Positions 13,036 to 25,079 of a stretch of DNA of 64,000 nucleotides are shown piece after piece; positions within the stretch are counted from its first letter, which is position 1; each line of letters starts with the position of its first letter. Source of the stretch: Sporodiniella umbellata (Eukaryota > Mucoromycota > Mucoromycetes > Mucorales > Rhizopodaceae); contig JAIXMR010000113.1 of NCBI GenBank assembly GCA_025677835.1, forward strand, positions 25,169 to 89,168, read 5' to 3'. The notes under the pieces were generated by a model, which searched no databases, was not told the DNA's origin, and saw only the letters and a program-made list of their open reading frames with translations. The translations under genes were made by a program, and so were the position numbers.

Positions 13036-14622
13036 ATGTCAATTGTTCTTATGAGCCAGCCTTTCGATTTGTCAGAGTCCAGCCAGACCAAAAGAAAAGA
13101 CAGTGGTTTTGTGGAAGATCAAGAAAAGCGACCTGCGGTATGTACCTTACAAGACAACACCAGTATGCACGTCAGTAGTCGGTCACCGGAAAAGAAAAAA
13201 GATTCGAGCGAATGCAGAATAGGCACTAGAGTAGCTGAAGGCCATCCTAGCTTTCAGTTAATGTATGACATGCTAACTGGTATTCGCACAGCTGTAGGCC
13301 GAGTCTCAGCAAAGATGTCTAGGCCTTTGACAGATAGCGATTTTGTAGCAGCGCATAAACTGGCCTTTGATCGGTAAAGTCTTCCCCCTCCCCCTCATAA
13401 ATTTTCGTTTCATTTCTCACCACGAATTTGCATTAGAACGGGCAATGAATTGACACCAGGTGTAAGATATGACTTCAAATTCAAAGACTATGCTCCTTGG
13501 GTATTTAGGCATCTAAGAGAAAAGTTCCATATCGACGCTGCTGATTACATGATGTCCTTGACCCACAAGTACATTTTGAGTGAAATTGTTTCGCCCGGTA
13601 AAAGCGGTAGTTTCTTTTACTATTCAAGAGACTATCGGTTCATAATTAAAACTATTCACCATTCTGAGCATAAGTTTATGCTCAAAATTCTCAAAAACTA
13701 CCACGAAGTAAGTACAACCTCTTCACTTGACTCAAATCCTGACTTTCACTACAGCATATATGCCATAACCCAAATACACTTCTCTGCAGGTTTTATGGAC
13801 TGCATCGTATTAAATTGCCTAGAGGAAAAAAGATTCACTTTGTCATCATGGCTAACGTACTGCCTCCCAACAAAGATATCCACGCCACCTTTGATCTCAA
13901 GGGATCCACATTCGGCAGGCTGACCTCAAATGATGAAATTAACAAAAACCCACATGCGGTTTTGAAAGACCAAAATTGGGTGAAACAAGACGAATTACTA
14001 CATTTGAGCGATAGCAAAAAGAGCTTGTTTTTAACACAACTGGAAAAAGATGTAGACACGCTGCAAAAACTAAACATAATGGACTACAGCCTGCTGGTCG
14101 GCATCCATGATCTCAAAAAGGGAAATACAGAGTGTATTCGAAACCAGAGCCTACATATTGTAACGGTGAGTTTCTTGGCTTTTAATCGTTCAAAAAGCTT
14201 ACACTTTGGTTTGTAGCCAAAGACAGATACTAGGGGATCAAGGCGCAGAAAGTCCGACCTAATGTACAAAAAGCGGAGGTCGCAGACTGTTAGCCTGCAA
14301 TCGGCTGACCTAACCCTTAGCCCTACGGAAGAGTAAGTGTAAGAAGTCTAGGTTTTTTATGTGTGGCCTTATTGTTTACTCTTCTAGACAAAAATGGTGC
14401 GTGTTTTATGCTGATCATGGCGGTTTCCGATCCATAGAAGAGCAAAATAAGCTATATTACCTAGGAGTAATCGATATATTAACGCCCTATACTATTGCAA
14501 AAAAGGCCGAGCACTTGTGGAAAAGTATCACCCAGGACAGAGAGGGTATCTCAGCTGTTCATCCAATTATGTATGGCAAGCGGTTCTTTAATTTCATGCT
14601 GCAGGCAGTTAAAAAAGCATAA
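13036..14622 (+). CDS. MSS4: Phosphatidylinositol-4-phosphate 5-kinase (Mss4-like)
   Basis: The enzyme phosphorylates PI4P to PI(4,5)P2 at the plasma membrane. Five exons join to about 457 residues: 13036 to about 13376, about 13438-13707, 13755 to about 14165, about 14217-14333, about 14388-14622. Landmarks of the PIPK fold are the nucleotide-binding loop [10 protein letters not shown], the lysine segment [43 protein letters not shown], the catalytic [11 protein letters not shown], and the [15 protein letters not shown] activation-loop region that sets substrate choice. The third exon begins HICHNPNTL after a 47-nt intron. The protein is shorter than yeast Mss4 and has only a short N-terminal tail before the kinase domain. 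ATG 13036 was chosen because the frame upstream offers only TTG. The gene ends 53 bp before the first FMO ATG. Confidence 0.92.
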
Positions 14623-14675
14623 TTTTACTCCCTTCCATTTCTTCTGTAAATAAATCTTTTTTTCTCAATCAAACA

Positions 14676-16346
14676 ATGAAAGATACAACTCCTATCGAAG
14701 AGTTGATCGAGAAAGTCAGAAATCAAGCCCAAGTCGCTCTAGACCATCCTTTTGCATTTCAGAAGCCTTTAAAAAAAATAGCTGTTATCGGCGCTGGTCT
14801 CTCAGGTGTAGGTTCTTGTACAGGAAATCAACGAGAATGGCAATTCATTTTTATTGACATTAGCTTTGCAGTGCCCAAGTTCTTTTAGAATCTGGTTTTG
14901 AAATCACGGTATTCGAGCGAGCTGAAGCGCTGGGTGGTCTTTGGAACTATACAGACACAGCTCCACTTAAGCCATCGGTGCAACAAAAGCCTGCCCCTGA
15001 GACCAAAACAGAAGATGTGCCTGAAAAAGGAAAACTTGAAGCCTACCCTCAGATTGAAAATATAACGCACGCTTTATTGAAAAGACAGCCACCTACTGCT
15101 TGCTATACAGATTTGCTCACCAATGTACCTATGAAGTACATGTGTTTTCCCAATTATGTTTTCTGCGATGAGCCTAATGTTTCTAAAGGCCATGATGAAA
15201 TCCTCAAATACATAAACAAGTACGCTGACCATTTTGATCTCAGACGACATATTCAGTTTAATACTTGTGTAGAAAGTGTATGCAAAAAAGGCGATGAGTG
15301 GGAGCTTGTTCTTTGTTTGTACCAAGTTGATTCAAAAGGTCTAAAAGAAACAAGATGGCGAGAAAAGTTCGATGCCGTCGTAGCAGCATCAGGTTTGCAT
15401 CAAGAGCCCTTTATACCTGACATCCCTGGTCTTGCTGAATTTGATGCTCGATGGCCAGAAAAAATAAGCCATTCGAAGCAGTTTCGTTCGCCAGAAACAT
15501 TCAAAGATAAGGTAATACAGAGTCACAAACAACTGTTGTAGGTGGAAAGTTCAATCGTTATTTTAGAATGTTTTGATCGTTGGCTCCGGTATTTCAGGTG
15601 TGGACATAGCGCGCTCACTAGATAAGATAGCATCGAGTGTGATAATGACTTATAAATCTTCTTGGACTAGCCCTATTAGTGTCATTAATTATTTTCGAAA
15701 CTGCGTTCCCTCATCTGTAACCATCAAGCCAGAGCTTGTTTCGTTTGGGAGTACAAATGAAGAGAGTAGTGGGGCGTTCAAATTCAAAGATGGCACCAAC
15801 GTTTCTGATATAGACCATGTTATTTTTTGCACAGGATATAAGCACTCGTTAGGTTACTTGAAGCAAGTTAGTCCAGCCGATGCAGATGTACCAGAAAGTC
15901 ATACAATACTAGGAAGGTCTTGCCCTTTAAACACATTTTTCAATACGTTTTTAATATCCGACCCTACACTAGCATTCAGTGGATTGACTTCCTATCTTAC
16001 CATATCTCCCTTTTATTATACACAGTCAGTCTTTATGGCTCGTATTTGGAAAGGTCAAGCCAAAATTCCACATCCATCTCAGATGATAAAGTTCGACTCT
16101 GAGCATGACATTGGGAAAAATCCGGATCTTTACGATATAGATCGTTGTTTACGTCAGCTTTTTGTAACCTGGTTGAATCACCAAGCCAAAAATCTCCATC
16201 TAAGTCTACCAGAAGTTTTCAATTACGAAAAAGATTACAAAAACGAGAGAATACTGGCTCTCAAGCAGTGGTCAATCTCTAGTGATAGAAATTTTCAGTT
16301 TATAAAAGAGAAAGCCAGAAAAAAAGCAGAAGAGACTTTGAAATAA
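14676..16346 (+). CDS. Flavin-containing monooxygenase, copy 1 of 3
   Basis: Three exons (14676-14807, 14864-15511, 15567-16346) encode about 519 residues. The enzyme family uses FAD, NADPH and O2 to oxygenate nucleophilic N or S, sometimes carbonyls; the substrate here is unknown. Visible motifs are the FAD loop GAGLSG (about residue 39), LGGLWNY, the FMO signature area HSKQFRSPETFKDK just before intron 2, the NADPH loop GSGISG and the FCTGYKHSLGYL segment. Both introns (56 and 55 nt) sit at the same positions in the other two copies, so the three are recent paralogues. The stretch from about 15294 to 15651, including intron 2, appears identical to copy 2. No signal peptide is evident. It looks intact. 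Confidence 0.88.
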
Positions 16347-17019
16347 ACATGACCTTGCTAAAACACGTAAACAACAAGCGCATACAAAGAAAAAACTTCT
16401 TCAGCTATATGTGCACTTAAATAGTCTCACTCTTAACAAAAGGTAGTTTGGAAAATTCATTAAAATTGGCCTGTTGGTTTCATACCTGTATTTGATGAAT
16501 AAAATCAGTTATAGCGTTCAGTGTCTTGTTATTAGAACAATATAAGGTCAAATTTATAAACTCGTCATTGCATATTTTTTTTTATACGCGTTTTGTCTAT
16601 TCTAGGGTATTTTTGGTACTCATAGGTTCTGTATGCTCGATCAAGAGCTGATGCCAACAGCCTGTTTAAGATCCATTTGATTGGTTTCTGTTATATAGCT
16701 TAAACTCATCGCAACTTGGCATTAACTGGACAAACATATAACATATTGCTTTAGAATAATGTACGTAAAAATTTTATTCTGTAGATAATTTTAATAAAGT
16801 AAATGTTTATAAAAATGCAAAAAAAAAAAAAAAAAAAAAAAGAGGAAATCAGGAGCCCATGTTTCTCTTTAGCAATTTTTGAAAAAGAAGATATTCAAGA
16901 TAGTGTCCTTTGTAGAGCTTTTTCGCACCGTAGTGTGGATTTTAATACGTTCTCTTACGAATTTTGTCTAAAAGTCTTTAAATATATATATATATATATT
17001 TACTTCAAGTTTTAATTTA
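16347..17019. other. AT-rich spacer 3' of FMO copy 1
   Basis: No gene seen. It carries a run of A (16818-16841) and a short (TA)n tract near 16984-17000. The LINE relic begins at its right edge. Confidence 0.5.
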
Positions 17020-18480
17020 GCTCAATAACAATACAGTAACACCCGTTAAAATTCTAGCTTATGCTGATGATGTATTAGTGTTTTTAAAAGATCGAGAAGA
17101 CTTTTGGCGCCTTAGAAGAAGAGTAAATATATACGCCTTTGCCTCTAAAGCCTCACTTAATTATTCCAAGGCTTAAGCTCTCTCTCTATCCGGAAACCCA
17201 GACTTCCAATGACAAGACTTTTTTCGAACACAATACATAAGCACCTGGCACGACAAACACTCAGTGGAGCCTCTGATCTATTTTGGATACCTGGTTTATA
17301 GTTCAGTAGTGCAAAGAAATATATACGTAGACCAACTGTTCAACAGAATTTCGTTAGCCTGTCAAATACAATCCTAGAGACACCTGTCGATTAGAAGCCG
17401 AGTAACAGTTATGAACTGTCTTATATTCTCTAAAGTATGGTGCGTTTTTCTAATTCCCCTTTTAACCCGATCACAACTGAAAAAGTTACAAGTAACAGGC
17501 AACCGCTTTATTAATGCTAATATCTTTACAAAAATTAGCTCTCAAACGATGATTCACCCATGTAACCAGAATGACCTATTTTACTAGATCCTGGAATACA
17601 AATGCAAGCTCTCAGTGGCGATAGTTGGCTCCACTGCTACTAAACGAAGATAACACTCCTGACCTGGTAAATATGTTTCCCCTCGGAAGATATTCCAGTA
17701 TACCATACACCCAACATTTGCTTCAGATTACGTCGGTTCCCTTGGACTCTCAACCATCACAGTCAGGCCTTTGAGCTCTCTTATTTGACTGTTTTCGGTC
17801 CCCTCATTTCGGAAAACAACATATACATTATTTCTCGATTTCTTTTTCACAGCAACAGATGCACTGTCAAATAGCTTTGGATAGATTATCACTAAACCAA
17901 AGGACCATTCTCGCGATACCATTAAAACTCATGGTGACTATTCCTGAGGTTGTGAAATTATATTATCCGATGGTGAACCTTTATTCCCCTTCCCCAAAAG
18001 TTTGTCATCTACCTGCCTTTCAACACATGACTGGCAACCACATCGCAATGTGGAATCCCTTGAACAAAACCTGGAACTTCCAGGTGTTTACCGCTCAAGC
18101 AACCACGGTTTTTCCTCGTACCGCAAAAAATATTATTAATTTGATTAGACAAGAACCCCTTATCATTCACCCAAGCTAATTACCATACTCATATCTCTCC
18201 AGAATGACAACCATATAGAAAATCTTTCGCTCATATGTTTTTCGCTCTTCGATAACTATTCCTGGGATTCAGTGAATGTATAACTTTGTCCTCCCATCCG
18301 AATGAATTCAGAAAAATTCTGCGCAAACACCTGAAACCATAAAACAGGTGCCTTCAGTTCAGAGCGGTGATCCAATAGCCTTTTTGCTGTAGCAAATATA
18401 CACTACAACGACAATATCGATTGGACCGAAGACTGGATCAACTTTGCACCAGTATTCCCAGAGAATCTTACTTGGATATA
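17020..18480 (+). mobile_element. Decayed non-LTR (LINE) retrotransposon fragment, reverse-transcriptase region
   Basis: Near 17052-17165 a + frame reads VKILAYADDVLVFLKDRED and continues to NYSKA before a stop. YADD followed by a hydrophobic stretch is the catalytic core of LINE-type reverse transcriptases. Past stops and frameshifts, related-looking pieces continue: YFGYLVYSSV, then further fragments, and at the end DWTEDWINFAPVFPENLTW near 18420-18480. I infer the 3' half of a LINE ORF2 that is dead. The 5' end, a poly-A tail and target-site duplications could not be defined. Limits are approximate. It lies between inverted FMO copies. Confidence 0.6.
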
Positions 18481-20397
18481 AAAATAACTATATATTATTT
18501 TTAACAACAGCTTTATCTTTGTCTTTTCTATTTATGAAAAGATTACACTGAAATACTATATCAATCGCCAAATGGTTCAAATACACCAAATGGTCCAAAT
18601 ACACAAACTGCTGCGAGATTCAAGAAAATACAAAAACATCAAAAAACTACAAAAATCCACAAAAAACATTATGCAAAAGATTATCAAAAAAAATATCTTT
18701 ATTGTAAAGACTTCCCTTTTATCAATAAACTATAAAAATATTCAAATTACAAGAACATCACTCAATATTTCCTTATTTTTATTGTACTGATCCCTTGAAG
18801 ACAAGTCAATTCCTTCTCTGTAAACCCTTATTTTTATCTTTTTATCTATAGATTCTTTGAAGTAAAATATTATCCTTCGTCGTCAACCGCCTCTTTTATT
18901 TTAATTTTATTTTTCTTTATTATCTTTAGTTTGATCTACTTTACAGGATCTGGTGGTCACTCAACGAACCTTTTTATTTTTATTTTAACTCTTATATTTA
19001 TATCTACAAACAGATGTAAATCTTTTCTTTATTTACTTCAAACAACCAAATCTCCAGAATTTCCAAATCTACATTGCCGTGGGCCAACTTCTGAAAATTT
19101 CGAATCCCTCTTAGAGTATGAACCATCTGATAAAAAATTATATACAGGAAAATAGCTCATGCCAGTTTGCTACATCGATTGATACCTGAAAAGTTCCCCT
19201 TCTCTCTCTACCTGATCTGTTCTCTCGAACTAGATTCAATATGTCACTTTTTCTTGACATGCCAAAGAACCCAACCAGTATGAGGCCAGCTAGCTGGTCT
19301 ATCCATAGATGAAAACTGAACAAAACTATCAGACTTTTTGGCATCTGACATCTTAATAGCAGCATCAAGACTACCGAATATCTCAAGTAGAAACCCTAAG
19401 ATTACTTTGGTGTCTTCTTTAACCACTAAAAAGTTAGTAGCTTGTGTTATCCTACAGAAACGGCAAGCACCATGGAAATTTTTTTTCACTAGGTCCGCAT
19501 ACATAGTCGGACGATAAAACAACTCAAAGAAAAAGCTATTATATCGCTACACGACGAAGTCTGTATTGAAAAGGAACCCTAGTAGGTGCTAGATATCCCC
19601 AATATACAAACCGTGTACTTAATATATATATGTTTACTCTCAGTCAATTTGACTTTAAATACAACGGAAACTCTCAGTTTCCCTACAAACAAAAAGTTAA
19701 CTTGTACAAATCACAGCCAAAAAATCAAAATCATTTGAACTAAAATTTCATTGTGATCCTTAGTAGCTTGTCATTCTCTTTTCTACAGTCCTATTTACTC
19801 TATAAAATCTGGTTTTTACTTGTCAATTTATCTATATTCATTCTCTTATATTTTTTTTTATATATATAACTAAATGCAATATCATTTCATTTTGCTTTGT
19901 ACAGTCAACTGTATGATATTTCTTTAAAAAAATCTACACCACGTGTGCCCAAAGCTTAAATATTTTGTATGCAAAACAACTAAATATATATCGTAATCTG
20001 ATGTTGCAGAAAAAAATACTAAGCTAGAGATGATGACAAGCTTTAGTGGAGGATTTCAGTTTGTGAATTATGGACAGATAGAAGATTTTTCGCACTGTAA
20101 AAAGAAAATCGGTGCATAAACCCCTATATTATTGAACCTTGTACAATACTATAAAGGTAATATACTCAATGAGGTTATTTTAAAATTAATCAAAGTCTCT
20201 TCAACAGTAGCTGTTTATGTTTTCGTATAGAGCTACATACAGCATAGTTTTTGGATACAAATTGTAAAGCTGGTCAAATGTTTATGGTTTGTTTTTACAG
20301 GCATTACATTTGTGAGCTCTAACGCTAAAATAAAAGACAGCTATATCTTTCGGTCCCCAATGTTGTTTGATTTTAGCCTTTTAATTTTTTCGTTTAT
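18481..20397. other. Repeat-derived spacer between FMO copies 1 and 2
   Basis: No intact gene. It holds an 18-bp tandem duplication (18569-18586 and 18587-18604, one mismatch) and A-rich DNA. On the - strand at about 19244-19522 there is an open stretch of some 90 residues with Cys pair ACRFCRI and FLLEIFGSLDAAI. It reads like decayed coding sequence, but I cannot place it in a family. The rest is AT-rich with scattered stops. Confidence 0.45.
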
Positions 20398-22065
20398 TTA
20401 AAAGTCTTGTCTTGGTTTTTCTTCACGTTTTTTTTTCGTCAGTTCTATATTTTCTTCGCTAGCTCGAAACCAACGAGAAGTGCACTGTGCACAATATTCT
20501 TCAAAGTCATTTTTAAAGTTTGAAACTTTTGGTAAATCTAAATGAAGGTGCTCTGTTTGATAGTTTAGCCATGTCACATAGCTTTGTCGCATACGGCGAT
20601 GATGTTGGCAAATGCTGTAAGATATTCCAATATCAAACTCAGATTCAAACTTGGTCATTTGATCCCTGTCAGGGATCTTGGCTTGGCCCTTCCAAACACG
20701 AGCTATAGCAACAGATTGCGTGTAAAAATAAGGGGCAAAGCTAGGAAAACGACACAATCCACAGAATGCGAGTGTAGGATCAGAGATTAAGAAAGCGTCA
20801 AGGTACGCGTTCAAAGGATGACTTCGCCCTAGTACAGTATGACTTTCTGGTACATCTACATCGGCTGGACTAACTTGCTTCAAGTAGCCTAACGAGTGCT
20901 TATATCCTGTGCAAAATATAATGTAGTCTATATCAGAAGTACTAGTTCCATCTTTGAATCTGATTATTCCATCCGAATCTGCCTTCGAACTACTAAAAGA
21001 TATAGGCTCAGGTTTGATTGCCACAGACGAAGGAACGCATTCTCGCATATGGTTGATCAAATCAACTGGACTGGTCCAAGACGATCTATAAGTCATTATC
21101 ACACTCGATGCTATCTTATCTAGTGAGCGCGCTATGTCCACACCTGAAATACCGGAGCCAACGATCAAAACATTCTAAAATAACGATTGAACTTTCCACC
21201 TACAACAGTTGTTTGTGACTCTGTATTACCTTATCTTTGAATGTTTCTGGCGAACGAAACTGCTTCGAATGGCTTATTTTTTCTGGCCATCGAGCATCAA
21301 ATTCAGCAAGACCAGGGATGTCAGGTATAAAGGGCTCTTGATGCAAACCTGATGCTGCTACGACGGCATCGAACTTTTCTCGCCATCTTGTTTCTTTTAG
21401 ACCTTTTGAATCAACTTGGTACAAACAAAGAACAAGCTCCCACTCATCACCTTTTTTGCATACACTTTCTACACGAGTATTAAACTGAATGTGTGGTCTG
21501 AGGTTGAAATGATTGGTATATTCGTGCAAGTAGTTTAAGACTTTTTCATGGCCAACATAAGTATCAATGTTTTCATTCATAGGATAGTCTGGAAAACACG
21601 TACAATCTGTAGGAAAACTAGTAAGTAAATCTGTATAACATGCAGTCGGAGGCTGTCTCTCAATCAAAGCTTGGTCTATATCTTTTACTTGCGGATAAGT
21701 CTCTAGTTTGCCTTTTTCAGGTACCGCTTCTGTTTGTATGGAAGATACAGATTGTTGCTGTATAGGCGGTTTCGATGAGGCTGCTTCTGTGTAGTTCCAA
21801 AGACCGCCCAATGTTTTAGCTAGTTCAAAGACGGTCACATCGAATCCAGCTTCTATAAGCGATCGAGCACTACAAAGCTAATACCGGAAGGTTCATTAAG
21901 TCCCTTTTGCGTATATGTGTTACTTGGGCTTACCCCAGCAAACCCTGTACCAATGATAGCCACTTTTTTTATAGAATTTTTAAATACAAAAGGGTTGTCG
22001 AGAGCAACTTGAGCCTGCTTTGAAGCTTTTTCGATTAGCTCTTCAAGTGTCATGATGTCTGCCAT
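20398..22065 (-). CDS. Flavin-containing monooxygenase, copy 2 of 3
   Basis: Three exons on the minus strand (22065-21934, 21877-21230, 21174-20398) give about 518 residues with the same intron positions as copy 1. It has FAD loop GTGFAG, LGGLWNY, HSKQFRSPETFKDK, NADPH loop GSGISG and FCTGYKHSLGYL, so all FMO landmarks are intact. The protein is a mosaic. Its residues after intron 1 (VTVFELAKTLGG through ERQPPTACY) match copy 3 almost perfectly, while the stretch spanning intron 2 matches copy 1 without a visible difference over about 358 bp. The oxidised substrate is unknown. ATG 22065 is in a MADIMTLEEL context. It is divergently arranged with copy 3. Confidence 0.88.
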
Positions 22066-23210
22066 TTTGTTTGAGAAAAAAACGCTAATAGAAAAAGACT
22101 AATAAAAAAAAGGCTGGGGTTTATAGTGTCTAACATGATACAAAATAGGAAAAAAATAATACTATAATTAGGATGCGTCATAGGCGACAAAGTATTGCAA
22201 CTTAATCTTTTTCTACAAATAAACAGTGCATATCTGGTTCTCTAATTCTGAGAGAGTTCAATTTTTAAATCAAAGAACCATTGGGTAGCGACTTAAATGA
22301 CAATGATTGTAAATACTTTCAAAAAATTAACTTCAGGATTGAAGTGCCCAAAGATCCAAGCTACCTCTGAAATACTTCAGGTAGTACATCAGGTGCTGTT
22401 TGATTTGAGCAGAAATTCAAACAGTTAATTTTAAGATGAAGTAATTAAAGCACTATCTCTCAACTCTTAAAATAAAAAAAGGGAACTTTAAGGTAGTTAA
22501 AAGGAGCAAGAACTTTTTAGGTTTTTTACTTGTTTCAGAAAAATCCAACAGAAGCGATAACAAGGAATACAGTCGTAGCAAAAAAAAAAAGCGTGTAAAA
22601 AGAAAAGTTTAGTTTGGTATATACAAGCTTCAGCAGAGCATTTGTGCACATATTGTTGACACATGTGTGTCATGGGTTGGTCTTGAATTTATTAAACCGA
22701 ATGATTTGCTCTATTTAATAACAAATACAGTCTTAAGACTATTTTCATAGAGTTTTTTTTAGCTGTGATCTTTTTTTTTGTGGGAGAAATCCTTTTGTAA
22801 TTGAACAAAGTCAACGTCCTCAGTTTTAGAGCTGAGATTTAATGCTGCTACAATTTACTGCAGTCATCAGTGATCTTCAGAAGCGCCTTAGCTTAGGTCG
22901 AAAGAAGCGTGTATTCAAAGTACTAATATGCATAGTCACAAAGAAGAAAAAGGTAGACTTTTAAGACGACTGCTTACTAGTAACATCATGTTATCACTTG
23001 ACCTTTATGTATATAGCATCATGTAGCAGCCTTTTAGCCTATTTTTGATGTTGAAAATAATACAAATTACAACATATTTCTTCTATTCGTTTTTCTATTA
23101 TTATCAGTATTGCTGTTATTGTTGCTATTGCTGTTATTATTACTATTACTATTACTATTACAATACCTTTTTTTCTTTTTCCTTGAACTTTTTTTTAAAA
23201 AAAAAACATC
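22066..23210. other. Spacer between divergent FMO copies 2 and 3
   Basis: No gene seen. AT-rich DNA that should contain the promoter of copy 2. A trinucleotide-type (ATT/GCT/ACT) low-complexity tract lies at about 23095-23165, followed by a T-run and A-run directly before the coding similarity of copy 3 begins. Confidence 0.5.
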
Positions 23211-24855
23211 GTGTCTCTTGAAGAGTTGATCGAAAAAACTTCAAAGCAGGCTCAGATTGCTTTAGATTACCCTTTTACATTCAAAAAACCTATAAAAAAA
23301 GTAGCAGTCATTGGTTCCGGCTTTTGTGGTGTAAGTTTTGTTCTTTTTATAGTGAGTTAGAAGGTTAATGTACTTTTTTGGTCTTAGCTTTGTAGTGCTC
23401 AATCGCTTATAGAAGCTGGATTCGATGTGACCGTCTTTGAACTAGCTAAAACATTGGGCGGTCTTTGGAACTACACAGAAGCAGCCTCATCGAAACCGCC
23501 TATACAGCAACAATCTGTATCTTCCATACAAACAGAAGCGGTACCTGAAAAAGGCAAACTAGAGACTTATCCGCAAGTAAAAGATATAGACCAAGCTTTG
23601 ATTGAGAGACAACCTCCGACTGCATGCTATAGAGATCTGATTACTAATTCTCTAGCAAAGTATACAAATAACCCTGGTTATATTTTAGCCAGTGAAGGTG
23701 ATACTTTTATACGCCATGAAGAAGTCCTCAAATACATAAACAAGTACGCTGACCATTTTGATCTCAGACGACATATTCAGTTTAATACTCGTGTAGAAAG
23801 TGTATGCAAAAAAGGTGATGAGTGGGAGCTTGTTCTTTGTTTGTACCAAGTTGATTCAAAAGGTCTAAAAGAAACAAGATGGCGAGAAAAGTTCGATGCT
23901 GTTGTAGCAGCATCAGGTCTGTATCTAGAGCCCTTTATACCTGACATCCCTGGTCTTGCTGAATTTGATGCTCGATGGCCAGAAAAAATAAGCCATTCGA
24001 AGCAGTTTCGTTCGCCAGAAGCATTCAAAGATAAGGTAGTGCAAAGCCACAAACAAGTGTTGTAGATGGAAAGCTCAATCGTTATTTTAGAATGTTTTGA
24101 TCGTTGGCTCTAATGTTTCGGGTGTTGAAATTGTACGTTCTTTAAATGGGATATCTAGAACTATAACAATGGCATATAGGTCTTCTTGGACTAGTCAAGT
24201 GAACATAATCAATTTAATGCGAGGGTCTATTGAAAAGCATGTGGTAATAAAGTCTGAGCCTGTATCTTTTTGCGACTCAAATGGAACTATTAAGTTCAAA
24301 GATAGTACCAGCATCTCCGATATAGATCACATCATTTTCTGTACAGGATATAGACACTCTCTGGGCTACTTGAAGCAATCAAGCACAAGTGATGAAAAGG
24401 TGCCTAAAAGTCATGTAGTACTTGATCAAAAACGCCCTCTAAATACATACTATGGTATACTTCTAATATCCGATCCTACATTGGCTTTTTGTGGTATGGA
24501 CCGTTTTCTTTCTTCTACCCCTTATTACGATTCGCAGTCTACTGCTATCGCTCGAGTTTGAGCTGGACAAGCAAAGATTCCCAATGAGTCTTGGATGATA
24601 AAACTTAAAGATGAACTGGATATAGGGATACTTCCCAATGTTTATGAAACTCAAAGACGTGTCCGGCAGCCTTATGTGACATGGTTAAACTACCAAGCAA
24701 AACATCTTTGTCTAGATTTACCAGAAATTCTTAACTATGAAAAAGGCTTTGAAGAACAGAGTGTAAATGCTAACTTAGACTGGCTTCGCATTAGTGAAGA
24801 AAGCTTTGAGCTACAAAAACAAAGAATAAAGGAAAAAACTATTGGCACTCTCTAA
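23211..24855 (+). pseudogene. Flavin-containing monooxygenase, copy 3, damaged
   Basis: Coding similarity covers the whole gene with the same introns (23331-23387 and 24036-24090). Three lesions are visible. (1) No ATG: where copy 2 has ATG-GCA-GAC-ATC-ATG, this copy has an A-run and then ATC-GTG, and a TAA lies just upstream in frame. (2) The NADPH loop reads GSNVSG instead of GSGISG, losing a conserved Gly. (3) An in-frame TGA at 24559-24561 replaces the Trp codon of ARVWKGQAKIP, about 98 codons before the normal end. The frame is otherwise open, so decay is recent, or conversion keeps refreshing the sequence. A truncated product from another start cannot be excluded. Confidence 0.8.
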
Positions 24856-25043
24856 AAAAGAGTCGCCAGTACGTAAACCCATATGTTAGATTTGCTTTGG
24901 TATATGAACTGATAAACAAATAAATCCCTCCATGAGTTTATGTTGTGCTCAATTTGTATTTATTAGTTTGAGGAACGAAAAAGGATTCCAAAAATTATAA
25001 AAGCAGCACTTTAGTTGTATCGACACGACTTCATTGGCATGGT

Positions 25044-25079
<36 letters not shown>

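Noticed and set aside
15512..15566. Stop codons after FKDKVIQSHKQLL suggesting that the FMO gene is broken into two
   Set aside because: The stop lies inside a 55-nt GT-AG intron. Splicing joins FKDK to NVLIVGSG, and the same intron occurs in all three copies.
17728..18179. Open frames of 64 and 106 codons in the LINE region
   Set aside because: They are in frames unrelated to the reverse-transcriptase reading and have no gene-like features; they are treated as part of the decayed element.
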